Shown here: positions 5,828-11,797 of the stretch, piece after piece
How the letters are laid out: the number at the start of each line of letters is the position of its first letter
Position numbering within the stretch: position 1 is the stretch's first letter
From: JAOABP01 sp964590395
GTDB lineage: Bacteria > Hydrothermota > Tepidihabitantia > Tepidihabitantales > Tepidihabitantaceae
Direction of reading: 5' to 3'
Assembly (NCBI GenBank): GCA_964590395.1
Contig: CAZPVT010000016.1
Location: 1 to 11,797 of the forward strand
DNA length: 11,797 nucleotides
Made by a program: the position numbers and the translations under genes
The notes under the pieces: generated by a model
Databases searched by the model: none
What the model was told of the DNA's origin: nothing
What the model saw: the letters and a program-made list of their open reading frames with translations, nothing else

Positions 5828-6055
5828 ATATATTATATAATTTTGTGGTTTCTGCCCCCCTCCCCAGTATTGGGGACGGTATTGGGCTGGGTGGTAAAAA
5901 TCGTGCCTGGTTTCGTATGTTCTATGGTTGGGGCGATGCTTATGGGTGTGGTTTACGCCACGGTTCTATCGGGTGTATCAGGATGAATCTCTGTTGCGGT
6001 TCTCATCAGGGTCAGGTGTTGAGTCCGAAATCAGGTGGTCAGGAGGGCAGAAAAG
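5828..6055. other. G/T-skewed stretch upstream of galE, no supported gene
   Basis: The plus strand is strongly rich in G and T and poor in C, so several frames stay open by composition alone and give glycine-, tryptophan- or valine-rich translations without ribosome sites or family resemblance. A 5-base hairpin TCCCC-AGTATT-GGGGA is present near 5862-5877, with no T run on either strand. I see no supported gene here. Confidence 0.4.
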
Positions 6056-6133
6056 ATGGCAGGAAAAATGGTTTTCATTTGGGTTGCGGTTTTGGTTGCC
6101 AATCGGGCTAAGATGAGTATATTTGATTTGTAA
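6056..6133 (+). CDS. Possible 25-residue hydrophobic leader peptide overlapping the galE start
   Basis: ATG 6056 is preceded by a full AGGAGG (6041-6046) at nine bases, the strongest ribosome site in this region. The ORF encodes MAGKMVFIWVAVLVANRAK and ends MSIFDL, with one hydrophobic helix, and its TAA (6131-6133) shares its last A with the galE ATG. That arrangement would allow reinitiation on galE, which has no ribosome site of its own. Against it, a promoter inside this ORF predicts a galE transcript starting beside the ATG, and the purine-rich context could mimic a ribosome site by chance. Confidence 0.3.
   Translation: MAGKMVFIWVAVLVANRAKMSIFDL
6096..6123 (+). promoter_or_regulatory. 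galE promoter giving an almost leaderless transcript
   Basis: TTGCCA (6096-6101), a 16-base spacer and TATATT (6118-6123). Only nine bases separate the -10 from ATG 6133, so the transcript would start about two or three bases before the start codon. No Shine-Dalgarno is present in that space. Confidence 0.5.
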
Positions 6134-7107
6134 TGAAGGTCCTTGTTACTGGCGGTGCCGGTTATATCGGCAGTGTAACAGGCAAACTGCTCTCTGAAGC
6201 AGGCTATGATGTGGTGGTGCTGGACAACCTCTCCCAGGGCCACCGCTCCGCAGTAAAGAGACCGATAAGGCTGACGGTCGGCGACCTGGGCGATGTGGAT
6301 CTGGTTACTGATCTGTTTAGACGGGAAAAGCCGGATGCGGTTTTGCATTTCGCCGGCTTGATCGCGGTTGAGGAGTCAATTAAAAAACCCGCAGTTTACT
6401 TTTATAACAATGTCGCCTGCGGGATTAATCTTTTGAACGCCTGTCTGCAATACGGAGTGAGGAAGATAATCTTCTCCTCAACTGCTGCGGTTTACGGCAC
6501 TCCCCAGAAAATCCCGGTTACCGAAGACTGTCCGCTCGCACCGGCAACTCCTTATGGCGAGAGCAAAAGGATTTTTGAGGAACTTTTGAAAGCCTATTCT
6601 CAGGCAGGTAAACTCCGGTTCTGCTCACTGCGCTATTTTAATGTAGCAGGTGCTTATCAGGATTTAGGTGAAGACCACCGTCCTGAAACCCATCTGATTC
6701 CCAATCTCCTGCGTTCGGTTATTGAGCCGGACGCGGTTTTTACTATCTATGGCGATGACTACCCAACACCGGACGGCACCTGTATCCGCGACTATATCCA
6801 TATCTATGATCTGGCACGGGCACACATCCTGGCGCTTGAGGCGCTAAATGATAAAAATCTGATTTACAACCTCGGTTCAGAAAAGGGTTACAGTGTCAAG
6901 GAGGTGTTTGCCACAGCAGAGCAGGTTACCGGCAGAAAACTCAACTACCGGATCGGTCCCAGACGCGCGGGTGATGTCCCGGTACTGGTTGCCTCATCAG
7001 AGAAGATCAGAAATGAGTTGGGCTGGCATCCAACCAGAACTTTAACCGAGATGATTGCGGATGCCTGGGAATGGCTGAAGGCTCATCCTGAAGGCTACCC
7101 GGATTGA
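6133..7107 (+). CDS. galE: UDP-glucose 4-epimerase
   Basis: A 324-residue extended short-chain dehydrogenase that interconverts UDP-glucose and UDP-galactose with bound NAD, supplying sugars for surface polysaccharides and galactose use in the cytoplasm. Visible: the NAD-binding GGAGYIGS at residues 7-14; DNLSQGHRSA at 31-40, typical of GalE; the catalytic region SSTAAVYG at 115-122 and YGESK at 141-145, with Y141 and K145 the catalytic pair; and RYFNVAGA shortly after. Length is normal for GalE. The related UDP-glucuronate or UDP-GlcNAc epimerases cannot be excluded, but overall motif wording favours GalE. It has no Shine-Dalgarno; it either starts from a near-leaderless mRNA or is coupled to an upstream short ORF. 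asd follows after 54 bases with its own promoter. Confidence 0.93.
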   Translation: MKVLVTGGAGYIGSVTGKLLSEAGYDVVVLDNLSQGHRSAVKRPIRLTVGDLGDVDLVTDLFRREKPDAVLHFAGLIAVEESIKKPAVYFYNNVACGINLLNACLQYGVRKIIFSSTAAVYGTPQKIPVTEDCPLAPATPYGESKRIFEELLKAYSQAGKLRFCSLRYFNVAGAYQDLGEDHRPETHLIPNLLRSVIEPDAVFTIYGDDYPTPDGTCIRDYIHIYDLARAHILALEALNDKNLIYNLGSEKGYSVKEVFATAEQVTGRKLNYRIGPRRAGDVPVLVASSEKIRNELGWHPTRTLTEMIADAWEWLKAHPEGYPD

Positions 7108-7124
7108 CATAATAACGACGTTTC

Positions 7125-7153
7125 TTGACCGCTAACCTGAAATCTATTATTTT
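7125..7153 (+). promoter_or_regulatory. asd promoter predicting a leaderless mRNA
   Basis: TTGACC (7125-7130), 17 bases, then TATTTT (7148-7153). The eight bases AATTTTAT separate the -10 from ATG 7162, so the start would fall within one or two bases of the ATG. The interval has no ribosome site at all. A TATTAT at 7145-7150 is an alternative -10 at a poorer spacing. Confidence 0.5.
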
Positions 7154-7161
7154 AATTTTAT

Positions 7162-8151
7162 ATGAGAAGAATTGGTATTGCGGGCGCCACCGGCCTGGTC
7201 GGTGAGACGCTACTGAAAATCCTTGAGTCCGCAGATTTAAAGATCGACGAACTCCGGCTTTTTGCTTCCAAACTGAGTGCCGGTAAAAGGTTGAGGTTTC
7301 GGGATGATGAGTATTTAGTTGAGGAGGTAACGGTTGAACGGTTTAAGAGCTTAGACATCGCCTTTTTCTGTCTGGATAATCAGTTTGCCCAGAGGTTGGT
7401 GCCCGAGGTGGCAAAACAGTGTCCGGTAATTGATAAATCCAGCGAGTTCCGGCTGGAGCCGGAAGTACCGCTTGTTGTGCCCGAGGTGAACCCCGCTGCC
7501 CTGAAAGGACACCAGAATATCATCGCCAACCCCAACTGCACCACCATTCCATTAGTGGTGGCACTCAACCCCCTGCATCAGGAGTTTGGGTTAAAAGAGA
7601 TCTTTCTTGCCTCCTACCAGTCGGTCTCCGGTGCCGGCAGAGAGGCGCTGGAACAGTTGCTTTATGAAAACGAGTTTATTGTGCTGGGACAAACACCGGA
7701 CACCAAAGACAGCCCGTTTGCGGCCCAGATCGCCGACAACATCATCCCAAAAATCGGTGAAATTGAGCAGGATGGCTATTCTGCCGAGGAGAAAAAAACC
7801 ATTCTGGAAACAAAAAAAATTCTTAATCTGCCCGAACTTGCAATCAACTCCACCTGCGTAAGGGTACCGGTTACCGTGGGCCATAGTCTGGCGATAACCG
7901 CGGTGTTTGAAAAAACGGTTAAGGTTAAAAAGGCGGTTGAGATATTAAAACCCGCCCCCGGCGTGGTGCTGAAGGAAGACGAAAAACCCCTGACCCCTCT
8001 GGACTGCCGGCAGAAAAACGATGTTTTTGTCAGCCGAATCCGACAGGGGGCAACCGAAAATGAGTTAAGCCTCTGGGTGGTTGTGGACAATCTTTATAAG
8101 GGCGCCGCCACCAATGCTCTCCAGATCGCGCGCCTTTTGTTTTCTAAATAA
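7162..8151 (+). CDS. asd: Aspartate-semialdehyde dehydrogenase
   Basis: A 329-residue cytosolic enzyme that reduces aspartyl phosphate to aspartate semialdehyde with NADPH, the shared step toward lysine/diaminopimelate, threonine and methionine. Visible: the dinucleotide-binding GIAGATGLVG at residues 5-14; SSEFRL at 93-98; the catalytic cysteine in NPNCTT at C126; SYQSVSGAGREALEQL from 151; and the catalytic histidine in RVPVTVGHS at H241. Length fits the bacterial type (about 330-370). Another arginine-biosynthesis enzyme, ArgC, shares the fold but has different wording around the cysteine. It lacks any Shine-Dalgarno and has its own promoter, so it is probably a separate unit from galE. 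Its stop faces the stop of the metallophosphoesterase gene at only five bases, with no room for a terminator between them. Confidence 0.95.
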   Translation: MRRIGIAGATGLVGETLLKILESADLKIDELRLFASKLSAGKRLRFRDDEYLVEEVTVERFKSLDIAFFCLDNQFAQRLVPEVAKQCPVIDKSSEFRLEPEVPLVVPEVNPAALKGHQNIIANPNCTTIPLVVALNPLHQEFGLKEIFLASYQSVSGAGREALEQLLYENEFIVLGQTPDTKDSPFAAQIADNIIPKIGEIEQDGYSAEEKKTILETKKILNLPELAINSTCVRVPVTVGHSLAITAVFEKTVKVKKAVEILKPAPGVVLKEDEKPLTPLDCRQKNDVFVSRIRQGATENELSLWVVVDNLYKGAATNALQIARLLFSK

Positions 8152-8156
8152 CGGAA

Positions 8157-9509
8157 TTATAACCGGATAAAACGGGTAAAAAAGGTGCGGTTGTTCAACT
8201 GGCAAATTGCAAAGTAACTGCCGGGCTGGTCTAACTCTAGTTGAAAGGTATAAATCCCGTTATTCAGAAACAATTCGCCCGACTCCATAACCATTCTGCC
8301 GGCTGAGTTATAAACCGTTATTCCTGCGGTCTGGGGCTGGTCAAGGTTGAAATTAACCGTTATCTTACGGTTGCCCACCGTTGGCACAACTCTTACCGGC
8401 ACATCAGAGGTCCGCTTCTTGCTGTCTTTTGCCCCCTGCCGACGGAAAAGTAGAGTAGAGTCAAATTCACTTCCATCAGACCTTACTCCCCGTAAAAATA
8501 CCGTGTCTCCGACCACGTCAACCAGCATAAAATGATAAACCGCCTCTCGATAAACGGTCCAGGGCTCGGGTTCACCCCAGTTATTATAAAGCGGTGCTCC
8601 ACCCCCGCCGGTAGTAAAGTAATGAATACCATTGATCAGAGAATGCTCATAAGCGTGAACATGCCCGCAGAAGACCGCCCGCACCTGATATTGCTCAAAA
8701 AGCGGACAGAGGTATTGTCGGACCGCCTGGTTGCCGCGGTGTCTCTGGTTAGTAGTGTAGGGTGGCTCATGAAAGACAACAAATATGTGTCGGACATCCC
8801 GATCGATTGAAAAACGGTTCAACTCCTTAACCAACCAACGATACTGCTCACTTTTCGGATTAAACTCGCTGTAATTATCAATGACAACAAACGCACAGTT
8901 ACCATAGCGGACTGAGTAGTACCGTTCGTTACCGGGCAGGACAAAGTTTAAAAGGTAGTTATTGATATTCCGGTTCTCATGGTTGCCGATGGCGGAAAAG
9001 AGAGGTTGATTCCGCAGAAGATCCCGGGAGATGTTAAAGAAGGTAATATATTCCTCAGGGGTGCTATTTTCGGTCAAATCACCCACATTAAATAACACAA
9101 CCGGCATCGGCTCAACCTGTTTAATCCGGTCAACAACTGACTGATGTGCGACACTATCGGTGCGATTATCACCGTAAATTACCAGCCGGAACCTGTTCAG
9201 TGTCTCTGCCGGTGTGCGGAAAAAGCCGGTCGGACTGGTATCTGAGGGGGTAACTACCTGATAATAATAAACAGTATCCGGCATTAGTACGGAAAGCAGA
9301 ACCTCATGCCGGCTCCTTCTTAGCGTATCAATTACCATCAGTTCCTTTGCCGGACTAAGACCGAAATTGACCCGAGCGGTAGTAGACTCACTCTGCTCCC
9401 AGCAGACAAAAACCGTGCTGTCGGTAATATTCTGCAGATAGGGCAGTTTGACAAATCCGCCCCAGACCGCTAAGGGGAAAAACATCACTATAACAACCGC
9501 CCGCCTCAT
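8157..9509 (-). CDS. Secreted metallophosphoesterase with FnIII-like N-terminus and C-terminal sorting domain
   Basis: A 450-residue protein. Residues 1-18 are a signal peptide (MRRAVVIVMFFPLAVWGG). Residues 20-100 resemble the fibronectin-like N-terminal domain of purple acid phosphatases. The calcineurin-like core has YGDNR at 112-116, GDL at 143-145, GNHE at 175-178, FHEPPY at 246-251 and GHVHAYEH at 282-289, giving the expected ligands D114, D144, N176, H247, H283 and H285 for a two-metal site that hydrolyses phosphate esters; the substrate is unknown. Residues about 372-450 (VRVVPTVGNRKITVNFNLD ... GITVYNSAGRMV ... GSYFAICQL) look like a Por/type IX-like sorting domain, suggesting export across the outer membrane. 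The promoter is consensus-like with TATAAT six bases from the ATG, so the mRNA is probably leaderless. It is divergent from the M1 peptidase gene. Confidence 0.88.
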   Translation of the reverse strand: MRRAVVIVMFFPLAVWGGFVKLPYLQNITDSTVFVCWEQSESTTARVNFGLSPAKELMVIDTLRRSRHEVLLSVLMPDTVYYYQVVTPSDTSPTGFFRTPAETLNRFRLVIYGDNRTDSVAHQSVVDRIKQVEPMPVVLFNVGDLTENSTPEEYITFFNISRDLLRNQPLFSAIGNHENRNINNYLLNFVLPGNERYYSVRYGNCAFVVIDNYSEFNPKSEQYRWLVKELNRFSIDRDVRHIFVVFHEPPYTTNQRHRGNQAVRQYLCPLFEQYQVRAVFCGHVHAYEHSLINGIHYFTTGGGGAPLYNNWGEPEPWTVYREAVYHFMLVDVVGDTVFLRGVRSDGSEFDSTLLFRRQGAKDSKKRTSDVPVRVVPTVGNRKITVNFNLDQPQTAGITVYNSAGRMVMESGELFLNNGIYTFQLELDQPGSYFAICQLNNRTFFTRFIRL

Positions 9510-9515
9510 AGTTGA

Positions 9516-9543
9516 ATTATACTGGACGCCATCTCGCTGTCAA
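9516..9543 (-). promoter_or_regulatory. Consensus promoter of the metallophosphoesterase gene, leaderless geometry
   Basis: On the minus strand TTGACA (9543-9538), 16 bases, then TATAAT (9521-9516): all twelve hexamer bases match the consensus. Only TCAACT (six bases) lies between the -10 and ATG 9509, so transcription should start at the A of the ATG or one base away. This rules out a 5' untranslated leader for this promoter. Confidence 0.7.
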
Positions 9544-9571
9544 AGATAAGGCAGATTATCTTGCCTCTTGC

Positions 9572-9599
9572 TTGCCAATTACCAGTTTTTTTGTATAGT
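9572..9599 (+). promoter_or_regulatory. Promoter of the M1 peptidase gene
   Basis: TTGCCA (9572-9577), 16 bases, TATAGT (9594-9599). Transcription would start near 9606, leaving a short leader that contains GAGGA (9608-9612) five bases before ATG 9618. It is back to back with the metallophosphoesterase promoter, the two -35 boxes being 28 bases apart. Confidence 0.6.
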
Positions 9600-9617
9600 T
9601 ATATTACGAGGAACTTA

Positions 9618-11585
9618 ATGCCTTGCCTCCTGTTTTTCGCCCTTATTGGCGCTCTGGGTTTTGAATCGGATTTTAGCCCGATCTTTCATCATCCGCTCCC
9701 GGGTGAGGGCTTTTTGCCCGTCTGTACCGAATCCCTGAACTCCTATGATGTCCGGCATTATGAACTGAACCTCGACCTGCCGATGAACAGCTCTGCCTAC
9801 TTCTGTCACGAGCGGGTCAGCCTGAAAAGTAACCTGCCACTTCTGGATACGGTGCAACTGGATTTTGCCGGTTTGGTCTGCGATTCGGTCCGGTATCTGG
9901 GAAGAAACATACCATTTGACACTCCGCCCGGCTATCTTCTGGTCCCACTTGATCCGCCTCTGCCTGCCGGTGAGTCCACCATAATTGAAATATTCTTTCA
10001 CCGGGGACCGAACGCACCCCAGCGGGGGTTTTTCTTTGCCCAGCCACCGACCGTCCGTTATGCCCATGCGATGACCTGCGGTTGTCCCCGGGACAACCAT
10101 TACTGGTTTGCCTGCTGGGACCTGCCCAACGATAAGGCGGAACGGGGTTGTGCGCTCAACATCACGGTGCCTGACACTTTTCAGGCCTGCGCCAACGGAC
10201 TACTTGACTCGGTTACGGTGTCACCAGGCGGTAAAAGGACCTGGTGGTGGCGACATCCTTATCCTATCTGCACCTATCTGATGACCTTCTCTGCCTCAAG
10301 GTTTGCCCGCTGGGATACGATAGTGGTTGACCACCACGGTGATACCATACCGCTGATTTACTTCATCTGGCCCCCCGACTCAGCCGCAAGCAGAAGCGCC
10401 TACTGCAAGGTGCCGGATATGATGCTTTACTACTCCCACCCCGAACGGTTTGGCAACTATCCGTTTGAACGGTTTGGCTTGGTGCCCGGATATTACGGTT
10501 TTCCCTGGGGAGGAATGGAACATCAGACCCAAGTGATGATCCATCCCTCCTATCTTAACGGTGGTGGTGAAGCAACCATTTGCCACGAACTTGCCCATAT
10601 GTGGTGGGGAGATATGGTTACCCATGTGGGCTATGCGGATGTCTGGTTAAATGAGGGTTTTGCCACCTGGGCAGAGTGCCTTTATATGGGCCATCTGAAC
10701 GGCAAAAACTATTTCCAGCAGTATATTGCGGGCAAGGCCCGGCAGTATTTCTCCCAGCATCGCCGCCAGGACTTTCCCATTTACAACCCACCGTGGCAGG
10801 AGATTTATAACTACGGAATTATCTATTGTAAAGGCTCCTGGATTTTAAGGATGTTGCAGTATCTTACCGGTGACACCGCCTGGCAGACACCGGGCATTTT
10901 CTTTCAGGCACTGCGGACTTATGGCGACTCCTTCCGCTACCGTACCGTTGCCACCCCTGATTTTCAAAGGATCATCGAGCAGGTCACCGGCTTAAACCTG
11001 AACACCTTTTTTCAGGAGTGGATTTACGACCGGGGCTATCCGAAGTTCTATCTCTACTGGACCAAATTCCCTGCCGGCGACTCCTGGCAGGTGCTCTGCC
11101 GTTTAACCCAACGCAACGACACCAACTCCTGCTCGCTTTTCCATATCCCGCTACCGATTCGGCTCAGCGGGGTAAATGAGACACTGGTGATAACCCTTGA
11201 CGGTGCTGATACCACCCGCATTGACACATTCCAGATTAACTTTGAACCGTTGAGCATCACCCCGGACCCGGACAACTGGATTCTTGACAGTTGCTATGTA
11301 GTGACAGTCGGGATTGCCGAACTGGTTACCAATCTCAACTCTGCAATCACTGTTGTGCCCAACCCCGGCAGGGAACGGCTCTGTTTCTCGTTGCCCGCCA
11401 CTTACACCGGTGAGTTAAAAATCTATGACCGGTGCGGGAGAGAAGTATTTACCGCTCCCGTGGTGCGCCAGAGTTTTGTCTGGCACCGTATTGATCACCA
11501 AGGCAGACGGTTACCGGCTGGCGTCTACTTTGTCCAGTTCTGTAACCTTCTCCGGCAACCATTTAAGGTGGTACTCACTGAATAA
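9618..11585 (+). CDS. Secreted M1-family metallopeptidase with C-terminal sorting domain
   Basis: A 655-residue zinc aminopeptidase-like protein. ATG 9618 is chosen over the upstream TTG 9561 because GAGGA lies five bases before it, the promoter lies inside the longer version, and the protein then opens with a signal peptide (MPCLLFFALIGALG). Residues about 35-235 are the M1 N-terminal beta domain. GGMEH at 298-302 is the substrate-binding GAMEN equivalent, with a variant last residue. HELAH at 323-327 and E346 in WLNEGFATWAE are the zinc ligands (HExxH-18-E). No long C-terminal helical domain of ERAP type is present; instead residues 577-655 (VVPNPGRERLCFSL ... LKIYDRCGREV ... LPAGVYFVQF) form a type IX-like sorting domain. 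It likely trims peptides at the cell surface or outside; final location is inference. Confidence 0.93.
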   Translation: MPCLLFFALIGALGFESDFSPIFHHPLPGEGFLPVCTESLNSYDVRHYELNLDLPMNSSAYFCHERVSLKSNLPLLDTVQLDFAGLVCDSVRYLGRNIPFDTPPGYLLVPLDPPLPAGESTIIEIFFHRGPNAPQRGFFFAQPPTVRYAHAMTCGCPRDNHYWFACWDLPNDKAERGCALNITVPDTFQACANGLLDSVTVSPGGKRTWWWRHPYPICTYLMTFSASRFARWDTIVVDHHGDTIPLIYFIWPPDSAASRSAYCKVPDMMLYYSHPERFGNYPFERFGLVPGYYGFPWGGMEHQTQVMIHPSYLNGGGEATICHELAHMWWGDMVTHVGYADVWLNEGFATWAECLYMGHLNGKNYFQQYIAGKARQYFSQHRRQDFPIYNPPWQEIYNYGIIYCKGSWILRMLQYLTGDTAWQTPGIFFQALRTYGDSFRYRTVATPDFQRIIEQVTGLNLNTFFQEWIYDRGYPKFYLYWTKFPAGDSWQVLCRLTQRNDTNSCSLFHIPLPIRLSGVNETLVITLDGADTTRIDTFQINFEPLSITPDPDNWILDSCYVVTVGIAELVTNLNSAITVVPNPGRERLCFSLPATYTGELKIYDRCGREVFTAPVVRQSFVWHRIDHQGRRLPAGVYFVQFCNLLRQPFKVVLTE

Positions 11586-11614
11586 ACCGGGCGCAGACTG
11601 GTCTTTCCCACTTA

Positions 11615-11657
11615 GAGATTGCCACGTCCGCCAAAGAAGGCGCGGAATGACAAAAAG
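11615..11657. repeat. Palindromic intergenic repeat-like element
   Basis: The stretch GAGATTGCCACGTCCGC ... GCGGAATGACA has the look of the widespread bacterial palindromic repeats that begin with TGTCATT and end in AATCTC on one strand. TCCGC (11627-11631) pairs exactly with GCGGA (11642-11646) around a 10-base loop. Only one copy is seen here, so repetition in the genome is inferred from resemblance. Confidence 0.4.
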
Positions 11658-11670
11658 CAGGTTTCTGGGG

Positions 11671-11698
11671 TTGACTTGGCTATTTTGGGGTTTAATGT
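11671..11698 (+). promoter_or_regulatory. Weak candidate promoter before the lipoprotein gene
   Basis: TTGACT (11671-11676), 16 bases, then TAATGT (11693-11698), a poor -10 with three of six matches. Seven bases separate it from ATG 11706, the same near-leaderless geometry seen for galE, asd and the metallophosphoesterase gene. The gene has no Shine-Dalgarno. Confidence 0.3.
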
Positions 11699-11705
11699 TT
11701 GGTAA

Positions 11706-11797
11706 ATGAGAGCTATTAAAACCTTAATTATCCTTTTGACGTTTTTCGGTTGCCGGGGAAAAGAACAATTCGTGGCGGTTGTCAATAATCAGCGGAT
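11706..11797 (+). CDS. Lipoprotein, possibly parvulin/SurA-type peptidyl-prolyl isomerase, truncated by the window end
   Basis: Thirty codons are visible. The start MRAIKTLIILLTFFGC is a lipoprotein signal peptide with a lipid-attachment cysteine at residue 16, followed by a charged linker and FVAVVNNQR. The AVVN-Q pattern right after the signal is how the N-terminal domain of SurA/PrsA-type foldases usually opens, so a periplasmic folding factor is the best guess, made from very little sequence. No Shine-Dalgarno precedes the ATG, which overlaps by ATGA the stop of a 20-codon ORF beginning at 11647. Confidence 0.55.
   Translation, partial: MRAIKTLIILLTFFGCRGKEQFVAVVNNQR

Noticed and set aside
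5862..5877. TCCCC/GGGGA hairpin as a terminator
   Set aside because: There is no T run after it on either strand.
5818..6111. 97-codon plus-strand ORF, glycine- and tryptophan-rich
   Set aside because: It starts at TTG within the inverted repeat without a ribosome site. Its composition follows the G/T skew, other frames of the same stretch are also open, and no family is recognised.
9561..9617. Longer start of the M1 peptidase at TTG 9561
   Set aside because: It lies upstream of the -10 box at 9594-9599 and would hide the signal peptide; ATG 9618 has a GAGGA five bases upstream.
11647..11709. 20-codon ORF ending in ATGA overlap with the lipoprotein gene, listed as a gene
   Set aside because: Its start is part of a palindromic repeat-like element and a candidate promoter for the lipoprotein gene lies inside it, so I keep it only as part of a finding.

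Overview
The window looks like chromosome from an uncultured Gram-negative-type bacterium. Two large secreted proteins on the right end in C-terminal domains resembling the Por/type IX sorting domains of Bacteroidota, Ignavibacteria and candidate division WOR-3 (Stahlbacteria). The assignment to WOR-3 or a relative is inference from that signature and the general protein style. No rRNA, tRNA, CRISPR array or transposase was found.

Left part (1 to about 4480, all minus strand) is visibly AT-richer and looks like an accessory, decaying zone. It holds a DNA methyltransferase with DPMCGSGT and TSPPY motifs, running off the left edge and split by a -1 frameshift. Next is an intact AbiE type IV toxin-antitoxin pair (abiEi antitoxin, abiEii nucleotidyltransferase toxin) with a near-consensus promoter and a two-armed operator. 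Three broken genes follow: an MGMT-family DNA-repair protein with an internal deletion, an iron-sulfur flavoprotein/FMN reductase with a frameshift and an in-frame stop, and a GNAT acetyltransferase with a frameshift.

Middle (4562 to 6132) holds a small minus-strand membrane-protein operon: a 33-codon ORF overlapping by ATGA a LiaI-like two-helix protein, then a two-helix protein with a PH-like C-terminal domain. Its promoter lies inside a remnant of a DUF3795 cysteine-rich gene. Upstream is a roughly 400 bp gene-poor stretch with an AT-rich inverted repeat and a G/T-skewed segment.

Right part (6133 to 11797) is intact and densely coding: galE (UDP-glucose 4-epimerase) and asd (aspartate-semialdehyde dehydrogenase) on plus; a secreted metallophosphoesterase on minus, convergent with asd at a 5 bp gap; a divergently transcribed secreted M1 metallopeptidase on plus; and the start of a lipoprotein that may be a parvulin/SurA-type foldase. 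The two secreted enzymes face away from back-to-back promoters.

The most interesting patterns are: (1) sigma70-like promoters placed so that transcription of galE, asd, the metallophosphoesterase gene and perhaps the lipoprotein gene would start at or within a few bases of the ATG, suggesting leaderless mRNAs, while other genes have clear Shine-Dalgarno sites; (2) the AbiE operator geometry; (3) a U UUU UUA heptamer exactly at the methyltransferase frameshift; (4) clustering of broken genes on the left only; (5) short ORFs whose stops overlap the next start codon.
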